A DNA stretch of 64,000 bases from Agrobacterium rubi TR3 = NBRC 13261 (lineage in GTDB: Bacteria; Pseudomonadota; Alphaproteobacteria; Rhizobiales; Rhizobiaceae), in contig NZ_BBJU01000007.1 of assembly GCF_000739935.1 (NCBI RefSeq), positions 124,001 to 188,000 on the forward strand, written 5' to 3'. The notes below the pieces were generated by a model. It saw nothing but the letters and a program-made list of their open reading frames with translations, was not told where the DNA came from and did no database searches. The translations under genes and the position numbers were made by a program. This document shows, in pieces, positions 7,151 through 17,023 of this stretch (position 1 is its first letter; every line of letters starts with the position of its first letter).

Positions 7151-9304
7151 ATGGCAGAACGGTCATTCGCGCGTGAAGTTGAGGATCTCAAGCTCGGTGA
7201 AGGTGAAATCTTCCGGGGCGAGGGTATTCTGGCGATCACCAAGGCATTGCTTCAATCCGGCGTGTCCTATGTCGGCGGCTATCAAGGCTCGCCCATTTCC
7301 CACCTGATGGACGTTTTGGCTGACGCCAAGGACGTCATGGAAGACCTCGGCATTCATTTCGAAACCTCGGCGTCTGAGGCTGCTGCGGCTGCTATGCTGT
7401 CTGCCTCCGTCATGTATCCGGTGCGCGGTGCTGTGACATGGAAATCGACGGCTGGAACGAATGTGGCATCCGATGCCCTATCGAACCTGTCGTCCGGCGG
7501 CGTTACCGGTGGTGCCCTCATCATTCTCGGCGAAGATTTCGGCGAAGGCTCCTCCATCATGCAGGAGCGCAGCCACGCTTTTGCGATGAAATCCCAGATG
7601 TGGCTTCTCGATCCGCGCCCCAATCTGCCATCCATCGTGCAGTCGGTCGAAGATGGCTTTCAGCTGTCTGAAGCGTCCAATACGCCTGTCATGTTGCAGG
7701 TCCGCATCCGTGCCTGTCACGTCCACGGCCAGTTCATCGCCAAGGACAACAAGCGTCCGGAATACACGTTGCGGCAGGCGCTGGAAAATCCTGTCAGGGA
7801 CGTCAACCGCATCGTCCTGCCACCAGCCAACTTCGCGCATGAGAAAGACAAGCTGGAGCGCCGCTGGCCGGCTGCCGTCAACTTCATCAAGGAGCGTAAA
7901 CTCAACGAGTTCTTCGGTCCTGAAGAAGGTGACATCGGCATCATCCTGCTGGGCGGTATGTACAACGGCGTCATGCGCGGCTTGCAGCAACTGGGCCTGG
8001 CCGATGTCTACGGCAATTCCGCCGTGCCGCTCTACGTGATGAACGTTGCCTATCCGACCATCGATGACGAGGTTGTCGAATTCTGCGCCGGCAAGAAAGC
8101 CGTCATCATCGTCGAGGAAGGTGCGCCTGAATATATCGAGCAGACGCTGAACACGCTGCTTCGCCGTCGCGATATCCAGACGAAACTGCATGGCAAGGAC
8201 ATGCTGTCGCTGGGCGGCGAATATACCGCGCCCGTGATGATGAACGGCCTGAAGGCCTTCATCGAGACCTATGATCGTCTGCTGCTTGGAAATCAGCCGC
8301 CGGTGCCGGACCCATCGGATGTGCTCAACGACCCCAAAGTCAAGGCGCTGGCCGAAGTCGTGCCCGCCCGTCCTGCCGGTTTCTGCACGGGCTGTCCCGA
8401 AAGGCCGATTTTTGCGGCCATGAAACTGGTGGAAAAGGAACTCGGCGAGCATCACGTTTCGGCGGATATCGGCTGTCACCTCTTTTCGATCCTGCCGCCC
8501 TTCAACATCGGCGGCACGACGATGGGTTATGGCCTTGGTCCTGCCTCGGCCTCTGCCTTTAATGTCGAGTCCGACAAGCGCTCGATTTCGGTGATGGGTG
8601 ATGGCGGCTTCTGGCACAATGGTCTCGCGACATCGGTCGGCAATGCCGTGTTCAACAAGCAGGATGGCGTTATTCTGGTTGTCGATAACTTCTATTCGGC
8701 AGCAACCGGTGGGCAGGACATTCTGTCGTCGCGCGCGACCAATCCGAACCGCAAGACCAACAATTCCATCGTCAATGCGGTCAAGGGCATCGGCGCGACA
8801 TGGGTGCGCCAGATCGACCGCACCTATGATGTCGCCAAAATGCGCGACACCTTGAAAGAGGCGCTGACATCGAAGGAAAAAGGCCCGAAAATCATCGTCG
8901 CCTCCTCCGAATGCATGCTGAACAAGCAGCGCCGCATTAAGCCGCAATTTGCCAAAGCGGTAAAGGACGGCAAGCGCATGGTGAAGGAACGCTTCGGTGT
9001 GGACGAGGATGTCTGCACGGGCGATCACGCCTGCATCCGTCTGTCGGGCTGTCCATCGCTTTCAGTCAAGCATACGGATGATCCTTTGAAGGATGATCCG
9101 GTCGCAGCCATCGACAATTCCTGCGTCGGCTGTGGCAATTGCGGTGAGGTTTCCGAAGCTGCGGTCCTCTGTCCGTCCTTCTACCGCGCCGATATCATTC
9201 ACAACCCCACCGGTTGGGACAAGTTTGTCGCAAAAATGCGCGCTTCGGTCATCGGCTGGCTTCAGGCCCGCCGTGCATCCAGCCGCATCGTGTTTGCAGA
9301 TTGA
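7151..9304 (+). CDS. iorA: Indolepyruvate ferredoxin oxidoreductase, alpha subunit-like
   Basis: A 717-aa thiamine-diphosphate enzyme that oxidatively decarboxylates arylpyruvates (indolepyruvate, phenylpyruvate) to acyl-CoA, passing electrons to an iron-sulfur acceptor. The N-terminal pyrimidine-binding domain has YVGGYQGSPISHLMD. The C-terminal ThDP domain has SADIGCHLFS and the GDGGFWHNGLATSVGNAV...LVVDN motif near residues 483-510. A ferredoxin-like tail carries CVGCGNC (Cys658, 661, 664), but the next cysteine comes ten residues after Cys664 (Cys674) rather than four, so that cluster may be atypical. The start ATG follows GGGGAAG. It forms an operon with iorB 10 nt downstream. The preceding gap has a TTGACA at 7085-7090 and the palindrome ATATGCATAT at 7114-7123. 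Confidence 0.85.
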   Translation: MAERSFAREVEDLKLGEGEIFRGEGILAITKALLQSGVSYVGGYQGSPISHLMDVLADAKDVMEDLGIHFETSASEAAAAAMLSASVMYPVRGAVTWKSTAGTNVASDALSNLSSGGVTGGALIILGEDFGEGSSIMQERSHAFAMKSQMWLLDPRPNLPSIVQSVEDGFQLSEASNTPVMLQVRIRACHVHGQFIAKDNKRPEYTLRQALENPVRDVNRIVLPPANFAHEKDKLERRWPAAVNFIKERKLNEFFGPEEGDIGIILLGGMYNGVMRGLQQLGLADVYGNSAVPLYVMNVAYPTIDDEVVEFCAGKKAVIIVEEGAPEYIEQTLNTLLRRRDIQTKLHGKDMLSLGGEYTAPVMMNGLKAFIETYDRLLLGNQPPVPDPSDVLNDPKVKALAEVVPARPAGFCTGCPERPIFAAMKLVEKELGEHHVSADIGCHLFSILPPFNIGGTTMGYGLGPASASAFNVESDKRSISVMGDGGFWHNGLATSVGNAVFNKQDGVILVVDNFYSAATGGQDILSSRATNPNRKTNNSIVNAVKGIGATWVRQIDRTYDVAKMRDTLKEALTSKEKGPKIIVASSECMLNKQRRIKPQFAKAVKDGKRMVKERFGVDEDVCTGDHACIRLSGCPSLSVKHTDDPLKDDPVAAIDNSCVGCGNCGEVSEAAVLCPSFYRADIIHNPTGWDKFVAKMRASVIGWLQARRASSRIVFAD

Positions 9305-9314
9305 GGGTGGACCC

Positions 9315-10862
9315 ATGAATGAAACGGTAAACCTCAAGACGACGCTCGCCTCCGACAAGCCTTTGACGCTGGCCATCATGGCCATGGGCGGGCAGGGCGG
9401 CGGTGTGCTGGCAGACTGGATCGTCGGCCTTGCCGAGGCGCAGGGCTGGATGGCGCAATCGACATCCGTGCCAGGCGTTGCCCAGCGCACGGGCGCGACC
9501 ATCTATTACATCGAGATGCTGCCTGCGCGTGACGGTGTCTCGCCCATCTTCTCGCTGATGCCGACACCGGGTGATGTCGATGTGGTGCTGGCTTCCGAAC
9601 TGATGGAAGCCGGACGTTCGGTGCTGCGCGGTCTGGTAACGCCTGAACGCACAACGTTGATTGCGTCCACGCACCGTTCCTTTGCCGTCGGCGAGAAGGA
9701 AAAGCCCGGCGATGGCATCGGCGATCCGACCGTCGTGGTGGGCGCTACCGATTTTGCCGCCAAGCGCACCATTGCCTTCGACATGGACACGCTGGCGCTA
9801 AAAAACGGCAGCGTCATCTCGTCGTCCATGTTCGGTGCCCTTGCCGCAGCAGACGTGCTGCCGTTTGCCAAGGACGCCTTCGAAGCAACCATCCGTGGCG
9901 GCGGCAAAGGTGTGGAGGCCAGCCTTCGTGCCTTCAACGCATCCTATGATCGTGCCAAGGCCAAGCCCCGCGATGAGGTCAGCGCCTCGCCGCACAAGCG
10001 TTTCGACACCATGCCGGAAACGGCTGGCCACCCGGAACTCGATCGTCTGGTCCACCGCATGCGCGCCGAATTCCCAGAGGCCGCATGGCCCCTGCTTTTC
10101 GCAGGCGTGAAGAAGCTGACGGAATTTCAGGACCCGGCCTATGCGGGAGAATATCTCGACCGCGTTGCCAAGCTTCATGCGCTTGACCGGACGAATGACG
10201 GCGAAGAGAAGGGCTATGCGTTTACGGTGCAGGCCGCCAAATATGTCGCCATCTCCATGGCCTATGACGATATCATCCGCGTCGCAGACCTGAAAACACG
10301 CGGCACGCGTTTCGATCGCGTGCGCAAGGAAGTGGGCGTCAAGCCGGACCAGCTTCTCTACATGACGGAATATATGCATCCGCGCATGGAAGAAGTCTGT
10401 GGCACCTTGCCCAAGGGGCTGGGCCTCTGGATTGAGGGCAGGCCGAAGGTGTTTGCCTTCTTCGATCGCCTCATCAACAAGGGCCGCCGTGTGCAGACGG
10501 GAACGATGTTCTGGTTCCTCTCGCTTTATCTCATCTCCGCGCTCCGCCGCATGCGCCGCAGCACGTTGCGCCACTTCCGCGAAATCGAACACCGCGACGC
10601 ATGGCTCGGCACAGCGGCGTCGCTGGTATCGCGGAATTACGATCTGGCGGTTGAAGTCCTCAACAACAGGCGTCTGGTCAAAGGCTATTCCGATACCCAC
10701 GCCCGCGGCCTTTCGAAGTTCGACCGGGTCATGTCGGCTCTGCCATTGCTGGAGCACCGCGACGATGGTGCCGCCTGGATGCGCCGCCTGCGGCAGGCAG
10801 CCCTTCTGGATGAGCAGGGCATTGCGCTGGACGGCGCGCTCAAGACGGTCTCGACGCTGTAA
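9315..10862 (+). CDS. iorB: Indolepyruvate oxidoreductase, beta (gamma-domain) subunit with long C-terminal extension
   Basis: A 515-aa partner of IorA. The first 190 residues are the pyruvate ferredoxin oxidoreductase gamma domain, with MAMGGQGGGVLADWIV, VPGVAQRTGATIYYIE and MPTPGDVDVVLASELMEAGR. The remaining 300 or so residues form an extension of the DUF6537 type seen in proteobacterial IorB, which archaeal IorB (about 200 aa) lacks. ATG 9315 follows GAGGGTGG closely and lies 10 nt after the iorA stop, so the two are co-transcribed. Together they should degrade aromatic amino-acid-derived 2-oxoacids, which fits the aromatic-acid-type carrier downstream. Confidence 0.85.
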   Translation: MNETVNLKTTLASDKPLTLAIMAMGGQGGGVLADWIVGLAEAQGWMAQSTSVPGVAQRTGATIYYIEMLPARDGVSPIFSLMPTPGDVDVVLASELMEAGRSVLRGLVTPERTTLIASTHRSFAVGEKEKPGDGIGDPTVVVGATDFAAKRTIAFDMDTLALKNGSVISSSMFGALAAADVLPFAKDAFEATIRGGGKGVEASLRAFNASYDRAKAKPRDEVSASPHKRFDTMPETAGHPELDRLVHRMRAEFPEAAWPLLFAGVKKLTEFQDPAYAGEYLDRVAKLHALDRTNDGEEKGYAFTVQAAKYVAISMAYDDIIRVADLKTRGTRFDRVRKEVGVKPDQLLYMTEYMHPRMEEVCGTLPKGLGLWIEGRPKVFAFFDRLINKGRRVQTGTMFWFLSLYLISALRRMRRSTLRHFREIEHRDAWLGTAASLVSRNYDLAVEVLNNRRLVKGYSDTHARGLSKFDRVMSALPLLEHRDDGAAWMRRLRQAALLDEQGIALDGALKTVSTL

Positions 10863-10871
10863 ATATTCGGT

Positions 10872-10930
10872 AGCGCCTAGGGTGAGGCGCTGACCAAAGG
10901 CCCGCTCCAGAGGGAACCGGAGCGGCCTTA
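10872..10930 (+). terminator. Two consecutive hairpins after iorB
   Basis: A 7-bp hairpin (AGCGCCT at 10872-10878 with AGGCGCT at 10885-10891) is followed by a larger one (GGCCCGCTCC at 10899-10908 with GGAGCGGCC at 10919-10927, one bulged C) and a short TTATT. This is a weak intrinsic terminator or processing site that would lower read-through from iorB into the MFS gene at 10987. Confidence 0.5.
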
Positions 10931-10986
10931 TTCGGACATGACGAACAATAAGAGCGAAGGAAAAATCCTCGCAGGGGAACGTTCTG

Positions 10987-12306
10987 ATGGACAAAGTCAC
11001 AACTGCCATACCGACTGATTATAGCGCGACGAAGGAAGTTTCGCGCTCCAAAAGCCTGCTTGTCGTCGCACTTTGCTGGTTTGCGATTTTTGCAGAAGGT
11101 TATGACGTGGGCGTCCTGGGTGCCATCCTTCCCGCCCTCTCCACCGATCCGGTTTGGCAGCTCACGCCGCTGCAACTGGGGGCGATGGGAAGCTACACCG
11201 TCATCGGCATGCTGATCGGCGGTATCTTCGCTGGCACGATCAGCGAACTCTATGGTCGCAAGCCCGTCTTCATCGGATGCCTCACGCTTTTTGCCCTGTG
11301 CATGGTGGCGACAGCCTACGCGCCGACACCGACCTTTTTTGCCGTCAGCCGTTTCGTGGCGGGTCTCGGCCTTGGCGGTATCATTCCCGTTGCGGCGGCG
11401 CTGACGGTCGAGTATTCGCCCAAGAAGAGCAAAAGCTTCAATTACGGCCTGATGTACTCAGGTTATTCCATGGGTCTTCTGGCTGCTGCCCTGTGTTCAC
11501 GGGCATTTCTGGCCGAACATGGCTGGCGCACCATCGTTCTGGTTGGCGCGCTCCCCGTTCTCGTCGTGCCGTTCTTCATGGTTTTCCTGCCTGAGTCGGT
11601 CGAGTCTCTGGTGCTGCGCGGCAAACGCGCTGCGGCGGAAAAGACGGCGCGGAAGATGGGCGTTCCCATCGTTTCCAACACCAAACAGACGCCGACGGAC
11701 CGAAGCTGGACGGCAGTTCTGCGGCAAATCTTCGCGCCTGACAAAGCGTTTGAGACCATCTGCTTCTGGGCCGCGCTGTTCATGGGGCTTCTGCTCGTTT
11801 ACGGGCTTGCCCAGTGGCTGCCGCAGATCATGCGCAAGAACGGCTATGATCTTGGCGACAGCCTGCTGTTCCTCGCGGTCTTCAGCCTCAGCTCCGCCAT
11901 CGGCGGCATTGTGCTGGGCACATGGGCCGACCGTTTCGGTACTCGATTGGTGGTTGCCCTTTCATATCTTCTCGGTGCCTTCGGCATTGCCGCTCTGGCC
12001 TTCAAGGGTTCGTTGTTGATCAACTACTTCTTCGTGGCGATTGCCGGTTTCGGCACCGTGTCGGCCTCACTCATTCTGACCGGCTTTCTGGCGCAGCGTC
12101 TGGACGCGACGATACGCTCTGCCGGTACGGGGTTTGCGCTGAGCTTTTCCCGCATCGGGGCTCTAACCGGCCCGTTGCTGGGCGGCTTCATCGCCAGCAC
12201 GAACGTCGCACCCGAATGGAATTTCTACATTTTCGCAGGCATGGCCGCGCTGGCAGCCATTGCCACGCTGCTCATTCCTGTCGGCAAAACGAATTCGGGA
12301 CGATGA
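10987..12306 (+). CDS. MFS transporter, aromatic acid:H+ symporter (AAHS) type
   Basis: A 439-aa inner-membrane carrier with about 12 hydrophobic segments. The AAHS subfamily shows in FAEGYDVGVLGAILPAL in TM1 (the Asp of the conserved D-x-x-V motif) and in the loop 2-3 motif GTISELYGRKPVFIG; the matching second-half motif is GTWADRFGTRLVV. Related carriers take up benzoate, 4-hydroxybenzoate, protocatechuate or other small organic acids with protons. ATG 10987 follows a GCAGGGGAACG leader. Its place behind iorAB suggests uptake of an aromatic acid or of the arylpyruvate precursor. That is context, not proof. Confidence 0.85.
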   Translation: MDKVTTAIPTDYSATKEVSRSKSLLVVALCWFAIFAEGYDVGVLGAILPALSTDPVWQLTPLQLGAMGSYTVIGMLIGGIFAGTISELYGRKPVFIGCLTLFALCMVATAYAPTPTFFAVSRFVAGLGLGGIIPVAAALTVEYSPKKSKSFNYGLMYSGYSMGLLAAALCSRAFLAEHGWRTIVLVGALPVLVVPFFMVFLPESVESLVLRGKRAAAEKTARKMGVPIVSNTKQTPTDRSWTAVLRQIFAPDKAFETICFWAALFMGLLLVYGLAQWLPQIMRKNGYDLGDSLLFLAVFSLSSAIGGIVLGTWADRFGTRLVVALSYLLGAFGIAALAFKGSLLINYFFVAIAGFGTVSASLILTGFLAQRLDATIRSAGTGFALSFSRIGALTGPLLGGFIASTNVAPEWNFYIFAGMAALAAIATLLIPVGKTNSGR

Positions 12307-12414
12307 AGAATTGCTCAAACATCAAAGTAACAGGGGAGCGGGCATGTTTATGACGAATGTTTGCCAGCCACGATGCATTGTCTCGCACGATGCGACATGT
12401 GAGGAGTTGGGCGG

Positions 12415-13365
12415 ATGATCCGTTTTCTTCTTTTGAGACTGTCGGTTGCCATACCGACGATGTTCATCATTTCCGTCCTCGTCTTCAGTTTGCAGATGCT
12501 GCTTCCTGGCGATGTGGCGCTGGTGATTGCCGGTGGCGAAGCGTCGCCCGAAGTGGTCGCGCAGATCCGCCAGGAACAGGGGCTGGATGATCCGTTACCG
12601 GTGCAATATCTGCGCTGGAGTGCTGCGGCTCTCCAAGGCGATTTCGGCATATCCTATCGTACCCGCGATGAGATCGGCCCGATGCTGCTCGACAAGATCC
12701 CGGTGACGTTGACGCTGGCGACGGCGGCGCTTCTCATCTCGTTGCTGATCGGCATTCCAGCCGGAATCATGGCGGCCATCTGGCGCGGCAAGGGCTGGGA
12801 CCATGCGGTAACGGTGGTTTCGCTGACGGGCATATCGATACCGAACTTCTGGCTCGGCATCATGCTGATCCTCATCTTTGCTGTAAAGCTGGGCTGGTTG
12901 CCAGCCGGTGGCTATGTCAGCCCGTTCGAAGACCCGATCCGTGGCCTCAAATCCATCATCCTTCCCGCCACGGTGTTGGGTGCTGCACTTGCGGCGGCGA
13001 TGATGCGCCACACGCGTGGTGCGATGCTGACCGTCATGCAGCATGATTACATTCGCACGGCGCGAGCCAAGGGCCTGACCGAACGCAAGGTCATCACCAA
13101 GCACGGCTTTCGAAATGCGCTTGTGCCGATCATCACGCTGGCAACGCTCCAATTCGGCGCGCTGATGGCGGGTGCGGTTTTGACCGAGCAGGTTTTCTCC
13201 ATTCCTGGCCTCGGCAAGATGGTCGTCGATGCCGTGTTCAACCGTGAATATGCGGCGGTTCAGGCGGTCACGCTGTTGTCGGGCTTCACTTTCGTGATGC
13301 TGAACCTGCTGGCCGACATCCTGTACTTCTGGGCCAACCCCAAGCTGAGGAGCCGCTCGCTATGA
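12415..13365 (+). CDS. Peptide-type ABC transporter permease (DppB-like)
   Basis: A 316-aa inner-membrane permease, first of a three-gene import system. It has the DppB/OppB N-terminal TM1 with LVFSLQMLLPGDVALVI, then GISYRTRDEIGPML, the EAA loop (RTARAKGLTERKVITKHGFRNAL) and the C-terminal GLGKMVVDAVFNREYAAVQ. GGAG lies upstream of ATG 12415. The 109-nt gap before it contains no binding-protein gene. Its stop overlaps the next start (ATGA at 13362-13365). The family imports di-/oligopeptides, opines, nickel or other small solutes; the binding protein that sets specificity is not encoded here. Confidence 0.88.
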   Translation: MIRFLLLRLSVAIPTMFIISVLVFSLQMLLPGDVALVIAGGEASPEVVAQIRQEQGLDDPLPVQYLRWSAAALQGDFGISYRTRDEIGPMLLDKIPVTLTLATAALLISLLIGIPAGIMAAIWRGKGWDHAVTVVSLTGISIPNFWLGIMLILIFAVKLGWLPAGGYVSPFEDPIRGLKSIILPATVLGAALAAAMMRHTRGAMLTVMQHDYIRTARAKGLTERKVITKHGFRNALVPIITLATLQFGALMAGAVLTEQVFSIPGLGKMVVDAVFNREYAAVQAVTLLSGFTFVMLNLLADILYFWANPKLRSRSL

Positions 13366-14231
13366 CGAATGTTGCTGTTGCCAAACCACCTCGCCGTCGT
13401 CTGATCGAGTCCCGCGTGCTGCGCCGCTTCATGGCGCACCGGCTGGCGTTGATCGGTGCGATCATCGTGCTTCTCTTTGCGATCATGGCCATCGCTGCCC
13501 CCCTTATCGCACCCTATGAGCCGAATGCATCCAGCTGGTCGGCCATTCGCAAGGCGCCGACATGGCTGCACTGGTTTGGAACGGATGAGATCGGTCGCGA
13601 CGTGATGTCCCGCGTTATCTGGGGGGCTCGCGCCTCGCTGTTGGCCGGTGTGGTCTCGGTTGCCATCGCCTTTGTCATCGGCGTTCCCGTAGGAATGCTG
13701 GCGGGTTATTTCGGTGGCCCGCTTGACACCGTCATCATGCGCATCATCGATGCGTTTCTGGCAATCCCGTTCCTCATTCTCGCCATCGCCATGGCCGCTT
13801 TTCTCGGGCCGAGCCTGACCAACGCGATGATCGCCATCGGCGTCTCCACCGCACCCGTCTTTGCCCGTATCGCGCGCGGCCAGACCATGGCCGTGAAGGT
13901 GGAGGAATATATCGAGGCGGCGCACGCCATCGGCACTGGCCATGTGGCTATTCTGATCCGGCATGTGTTCATCAACATCACGCCGCAGCTCGTCGTTCAG
14001 TCGACGTTGGCCATCGCGACAGCCATCATTGCTGAAGCAGCGCTCGCGTTTCTGGGCTTGGGTCAACAGCCACCGGATGCCAGCTGGGGTTCGATGCTGA
14101 ACTCGGCAAGTGCCTCACTCTCGATTGCGCCATGGATTGCGATCTGGCCTGGCCTCGCAATCTTCCTCACCGTTCTGGGCTTCAACCTGTTGGGTGATGG
14201 CTTGCAGGATGCGCTGGACGTGAAGGGCTGA
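13362..14231 (+). CDS. Peptide-type ABC transporter permease (DppC-like)
   Basis: A 289-aa second permease of the transporter. The N-terminal OppC segment contains RFMAHRLALIGAIIVLLFAIMAIAAPLIAPY, the periplasmic loop has HWFGTDEIGRDVMSRVIWGARASLLAG, and the EAA loop is VEEYIEAAHAIGTGHVAILIRHVFIN. It has six predicted membrane spans. It overlaps the upstream permease by 4 nt and the ATPase gene by 1 nt (TGATG at 14229-14233), so all three are translationally coupled. Confidence 0.88.
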   Translation: MTNVAVAKPPRRRLIESRVLRRFMAHRLALIGAIIVLLFAIMAIAAPLIAPYEPNASSWSAIRKAPTWLHWFGTDEIGRDVMSRVIWGARASLLAGVVSVAIAFVIGVPVGMLAGYFGGPLDTVIMRIIDAFLAIPFLILAIAMAAFLGPSLTNAMIAIGVSTAPVFARIARGQTMAVKVEEYIEAAHAIGTGHVAILIRHVFINITPQLVVQSTLAIATAIIAEAALAFLGLGQQPPDASWGSMLNSASASLSIAPWIAIWPGLAIFLTVLGFNLLGDGLQDALDVKG

Positions 14232-16132
14232 TGACGATGGACGATAACAGAAGCAAGACGGAGAATGGCAATATGCAGGCAACGTCTGACGCGACCAATC
14301 CGGTGCTGTCCGTGCGCGATCTCACGACGGCCTTCCGCACGGAAAATGGCTGGACCGAGGTTATCAGGAAGATTTCCTTCGACATCGGCGCGAAAGAAAC
14401 CGTTGCCATTGTCGGTGAGAGCGGGTCCGGCAAAAGCGTGACCTCGCTGTCGATCATGCGTCTGCTCAACCCTGACAACACGAAGATTTCCGGGTCGATC
14501 AAGCTGCTGGGTCGTGAGTTGACGACGCTGAGCAAAGACGAGATACGGCGCGTGCGCGGTCGTGACATCTCGATGATCTTTCAGGAGCCGATGACCTCGC
14601 TCAATCCGGCCTTCACCATCGAAAACCAGCTCGCCGAAGCGCTGCTGTGCCAGGACCCAGATATCTCTCAAGCCGAGATCGAAACGCGTGCGCTGGCACT
14701 TCTGGAGAAGGTGCGCATTCCCTCGGCCCGCACCCGTTTGAAGCAGTATCCGCATGAGATGTCGGGTGGCATGCGCCAGCGGGTGATGATCGCCATGGCG
14801 CTGGCCTCGCGCCCGAAACTGCTGATCGCGGACGAACCGACGACGGCCTTGGACGTGACGGTGCAGGGGCAAGTGCTGGACCTCATCAAGACCTTGCAGG
14901 ATGAAGAGGGCATGTCGGTGCTCTTCATCACCCATGACATGGGCGTGGTTGCCCAAATGGCGGATCGCACCGTGGTGATGCTGCGCGGCGATCTGGTCGA
15001 GGAGGGTGCAACGTCGCAAATCTTCGCCGCGCCGCGCCAGCCCTATACCCGCGCCCTACTGGCGGCAGTGCCGGTCCTCGGCTCGATGAAGGGCCATGAT
15101 CTGCCACAACCTTTCCCGCTGATCGACCCTGCCAGCGGCGCAATTCTGCCAGCACCCGATATGCCTGATACGGTAGATCGCAACGCACCGCCGCTGGTCG
15201 AAGTAAAAGGCCTGATGAAGCGCTTCCCCATGCCTTCAGGGCTGTTTCGCCCCACGGCCTTTCGCGTTCATGCCGTCGAAAATGTCTCGTTTCAAATCCA
15301 GCCCGGCGAAACATTGTCGCTTGTCGGCGAATCCGGCTGCGGCAAATCCACCACCGGTCGCTCTGTGCTGCGATTGACCGAGCCGAGCGGTGGGGACGTG
15401 CGTATCGATGGAGCCGAGGTCGGCGGTCTTGGCCGCTACGGCCTGCGGCGTATGCGCCGCACCGCGCAGATGATTTTTCAAGACCCCTATGCCAGCTTGA
15501 ACCCACGCCTCAGTGTCGGTACGGCAGTGGCGGCTCCGCTGGTGGCGCATGGCATCGGCAACTCTGCCGAGCGCCGGGCGCGGGTCAGTGAGCTGCTTGT
15601 CCGCGTCGGTCTGTCTCCCGAAATGGCAAGCCGCTATCCGCACGAATTTTCCGGCGGGCAACGCCAGCGTATCTGCATTGCCAGAGCGCTGGCGCTGGAG
15701 CCGAAGCTGATCATCGCTGATGAAGCGGTGTCGGCGCTGGATGTCTCCATCAAGGCGCAAGTGGTGAACCTGATGCTGGACCTGCAAGCCAGCATGGGGC
15801 TCGCCTATCTGTTCATCAGCCACGACATGGCCGTGGTGGAGCGCATCAGTCACCGCGTTGCCGTCATGTATCTTGGGGAGATCGTCGAGATCGGTCCGCG
15901 CGCGGCCATCTTCGGCGATCCGCGTCACCCCTATACACGCCGCCTGATCGACGCCGTCCCCGTGCCGGACCCATCCCAGCGTGGTCTGCGTGGCGCAGCG
16001 GTCGTCGGAGAACTTTCGACGCCCGTTCGCCCCGCAGATTTCGTTGCCCCGCAGCGGATTTACGACGAAGTCGCGCCCGGCCATCTGGTTATGCGCAGCG
16101 AGGCACGAGAAGAGTTGGCGATGGCAGTCTGA
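14231..16132 (+). CDS. Peptide-type ABC transporter ATP-binding protein, fused DppD-DppF
   Basis: A 633-aa protein with two complete ATPase modules. Module 1 (about 20-280) has Walker A GESGSGKS, signature MSGGMRQRV and Walker [13 protein letters not shown]. Module 2 (about 325-600) has [17 protein letters not shown] and [12 protein letters not shown], each followed by the peptide-transporter C-terminal extension ([16 protein letters not shown]). In module 2 Walker B reads DEAVS rather than DEPxS, a common variant here. The fused form replaces separate DppD and DppF and energises the permeases just upstream. Downstream, 17 nt separate it from a convergent hydrolase gene. Confidence 0.9.
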   Translation: MTMDDNRSKTENGNMQATSDATNPVLSVRDLTTAFRTENGWTEVIRKISFDIGAKETVAIVGESGSGKSVTSLSIMRLLNPDNTKISGSIKLLGRELTTLSKDEIRRVRGRDISMIFQEPMTSLNPAFTIENQLAEALLCQDPDISQAEIETRALALLEKVRIPSARTRLKQYPHEMSGGMRQRVMIAMALASRPKLLIADEPTTALDVTVQGQVLDLIKTLQDEEGMSVLFITHDMGVVAQMADRTVVMLRGDLVEEGATSQIFAAPRQPYTRALLAAVPVLGSMKGHDLPQPFPLIDPASGAILPAPDMPDTVDRNAPPLVEVKGLMKRFPMPSGLFRPTAFRVHAVENVSFQIQPGETLSLVGESGCGKSTTGRSVLRLTEPSGGDVRIDGAEVGGLGRYGLRRMRRTAQMIFQDPYASLNPRLSVGTAVAAPLVAHGIGNSAERRARVSELLVRVGLSPEMASRYPHEFSGGQRQRICIARALALEPKLIIADEAVSALDVSIKAQVVNLMLDLQASMGLAYLFISHDMAVVERISHRVAVMYLGEIVEIGPRAAIFGDPRHPYTRRLIDAVPVPDPSQRGLRGAAVVGELSTPVRPADFVAPQRIYDEVAPGHLVMRSEAREELAMAV

Positions 16133-16149
16133 GTGCTCCGCCACGCTTT

Positions 16150-16980
16150 TCAGATGTCGGTCAATGTCCGGGTCAGCGCATGATCCGGGTCCAGCAGGCC
16201 ATCGAGAACATCGAAATGATGTCGGTTCGGCTCCGCGTAGCAGGCGGTCGTCGCACCCAGACCAGTCCACATATTGGCCAGCAACGCGTTCTGGCGCAGG
16301 AACTCGTGCCGCTCGGCACCACCCACCCAGGCGCAAAGGCGGGCATGACCAACCGGACGCAGCAGCGCGGGGCTTTCCGCAATCGCTTCGGCCTCATCGA
16401 TGTGCAGCCTTTCGTTCAGTTCACTGCGCATCAGGGGACGCAGATCATGCAGACCGGAAATGGGGGCGGCAATTTCGACGCGGTCCAGCACAGCGGATGC
16501 AAGGGGCGTGCCCGCGCTGACCATACGCGCCGACAGATGCCCACCGGCCGAATGGCCGGTGATGATGATCGGCCCCGTGACCTCCTCTGCGGCCCGCGTC
16601 ACCGCAGCACCGATCTGGCGTATGATCTCGGTGATGCGAACATCGGGACACAGGTCATAGGACGGCATGGCCACGGCAAATCCCCTCGCCACGCAACCTT
16701 GCGCAAAGTGCGACCAGTAGCTGCGGTCAAGGCTCTTCCAATAGCCGCCGTGGATGAAAACGACGAGGCCGCGCGGCGTGCCCTCCGGCAGGAAGAGATC
16801 GAGTGCGTTGCGTTCACTCGCACCATAGGCCAGCCCAAGTTTGGCTCGTCCGGCCGCCAGCATGGTTTTGCGATATTCTTCTGCTGGTTCGACCCAGGCC
16901 GCTGGCCAGCGGTCCGCGCCAACAATGTGCGCGCCGTTGGAATAGGCGTCCGTGTAGTCGGCGATATGGTGATAATTCAT
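16150..16980 (-). CDS. Alpha/beta hydrolase (esterase / kynurenine formamidase-like)
   Basis: A 276-aa cytoplasmic hydrolase. After DLFLPEG comes the oxyanion motif HGGYW, which in this subgroup is typical of arylformamidases and related esterases, then the nucleophile elbow GHSAGGH. The acid residue is probably in the LCAWVGGAERHEFLRQ region, and the His is H of NRHHFDV near the C-terminus. ATG 16980 is the natural start; longer readings overlap the next gene. It is the second gene of a minus-strand pair with another alpha/beta hydrolase and lies behind the LysR gene. Substrate unknown; an ester or N-formyl amide imported by the neighbouring transporter is possible. Confidence 0.8.
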   Translation of the reverse strand: MNYHHIADYTDAYSNGAHIVGADRWPAAWVEPAEEYRKTMLAAGRAKLGLAYGASERNALDLFLPEGTPRGLVVFIHGGYWKSLDRSYWSHFAQGCVARGFAVAMPSYDLCPDVRITEIIRQIGAAVTRAAEEVTGPIIITGHSAGGHLSARMVSAGTPLASAVLDRVEIAAPISGLHDLRPLMRSELNERLHIDEAEAIAESPALLRPVGHARLCAWVGGAERHEFLRQNALLANMWTGLGATTACYAEPNRHHFDVLDGLLDPDHALTRTLTDI

Positions 16981-17023
16981 GGTGACGACTTTCACTGGAT
17001 ATTGGGCACTAAGACCGCGAGAC

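Noticed and set aside
7478..9028. 516-aa open frame antisense to iorA
   Set aside because: A mirror of strong codon bias in the real gene on the plus strand; histidine/arginine-rich shadow without motifs.
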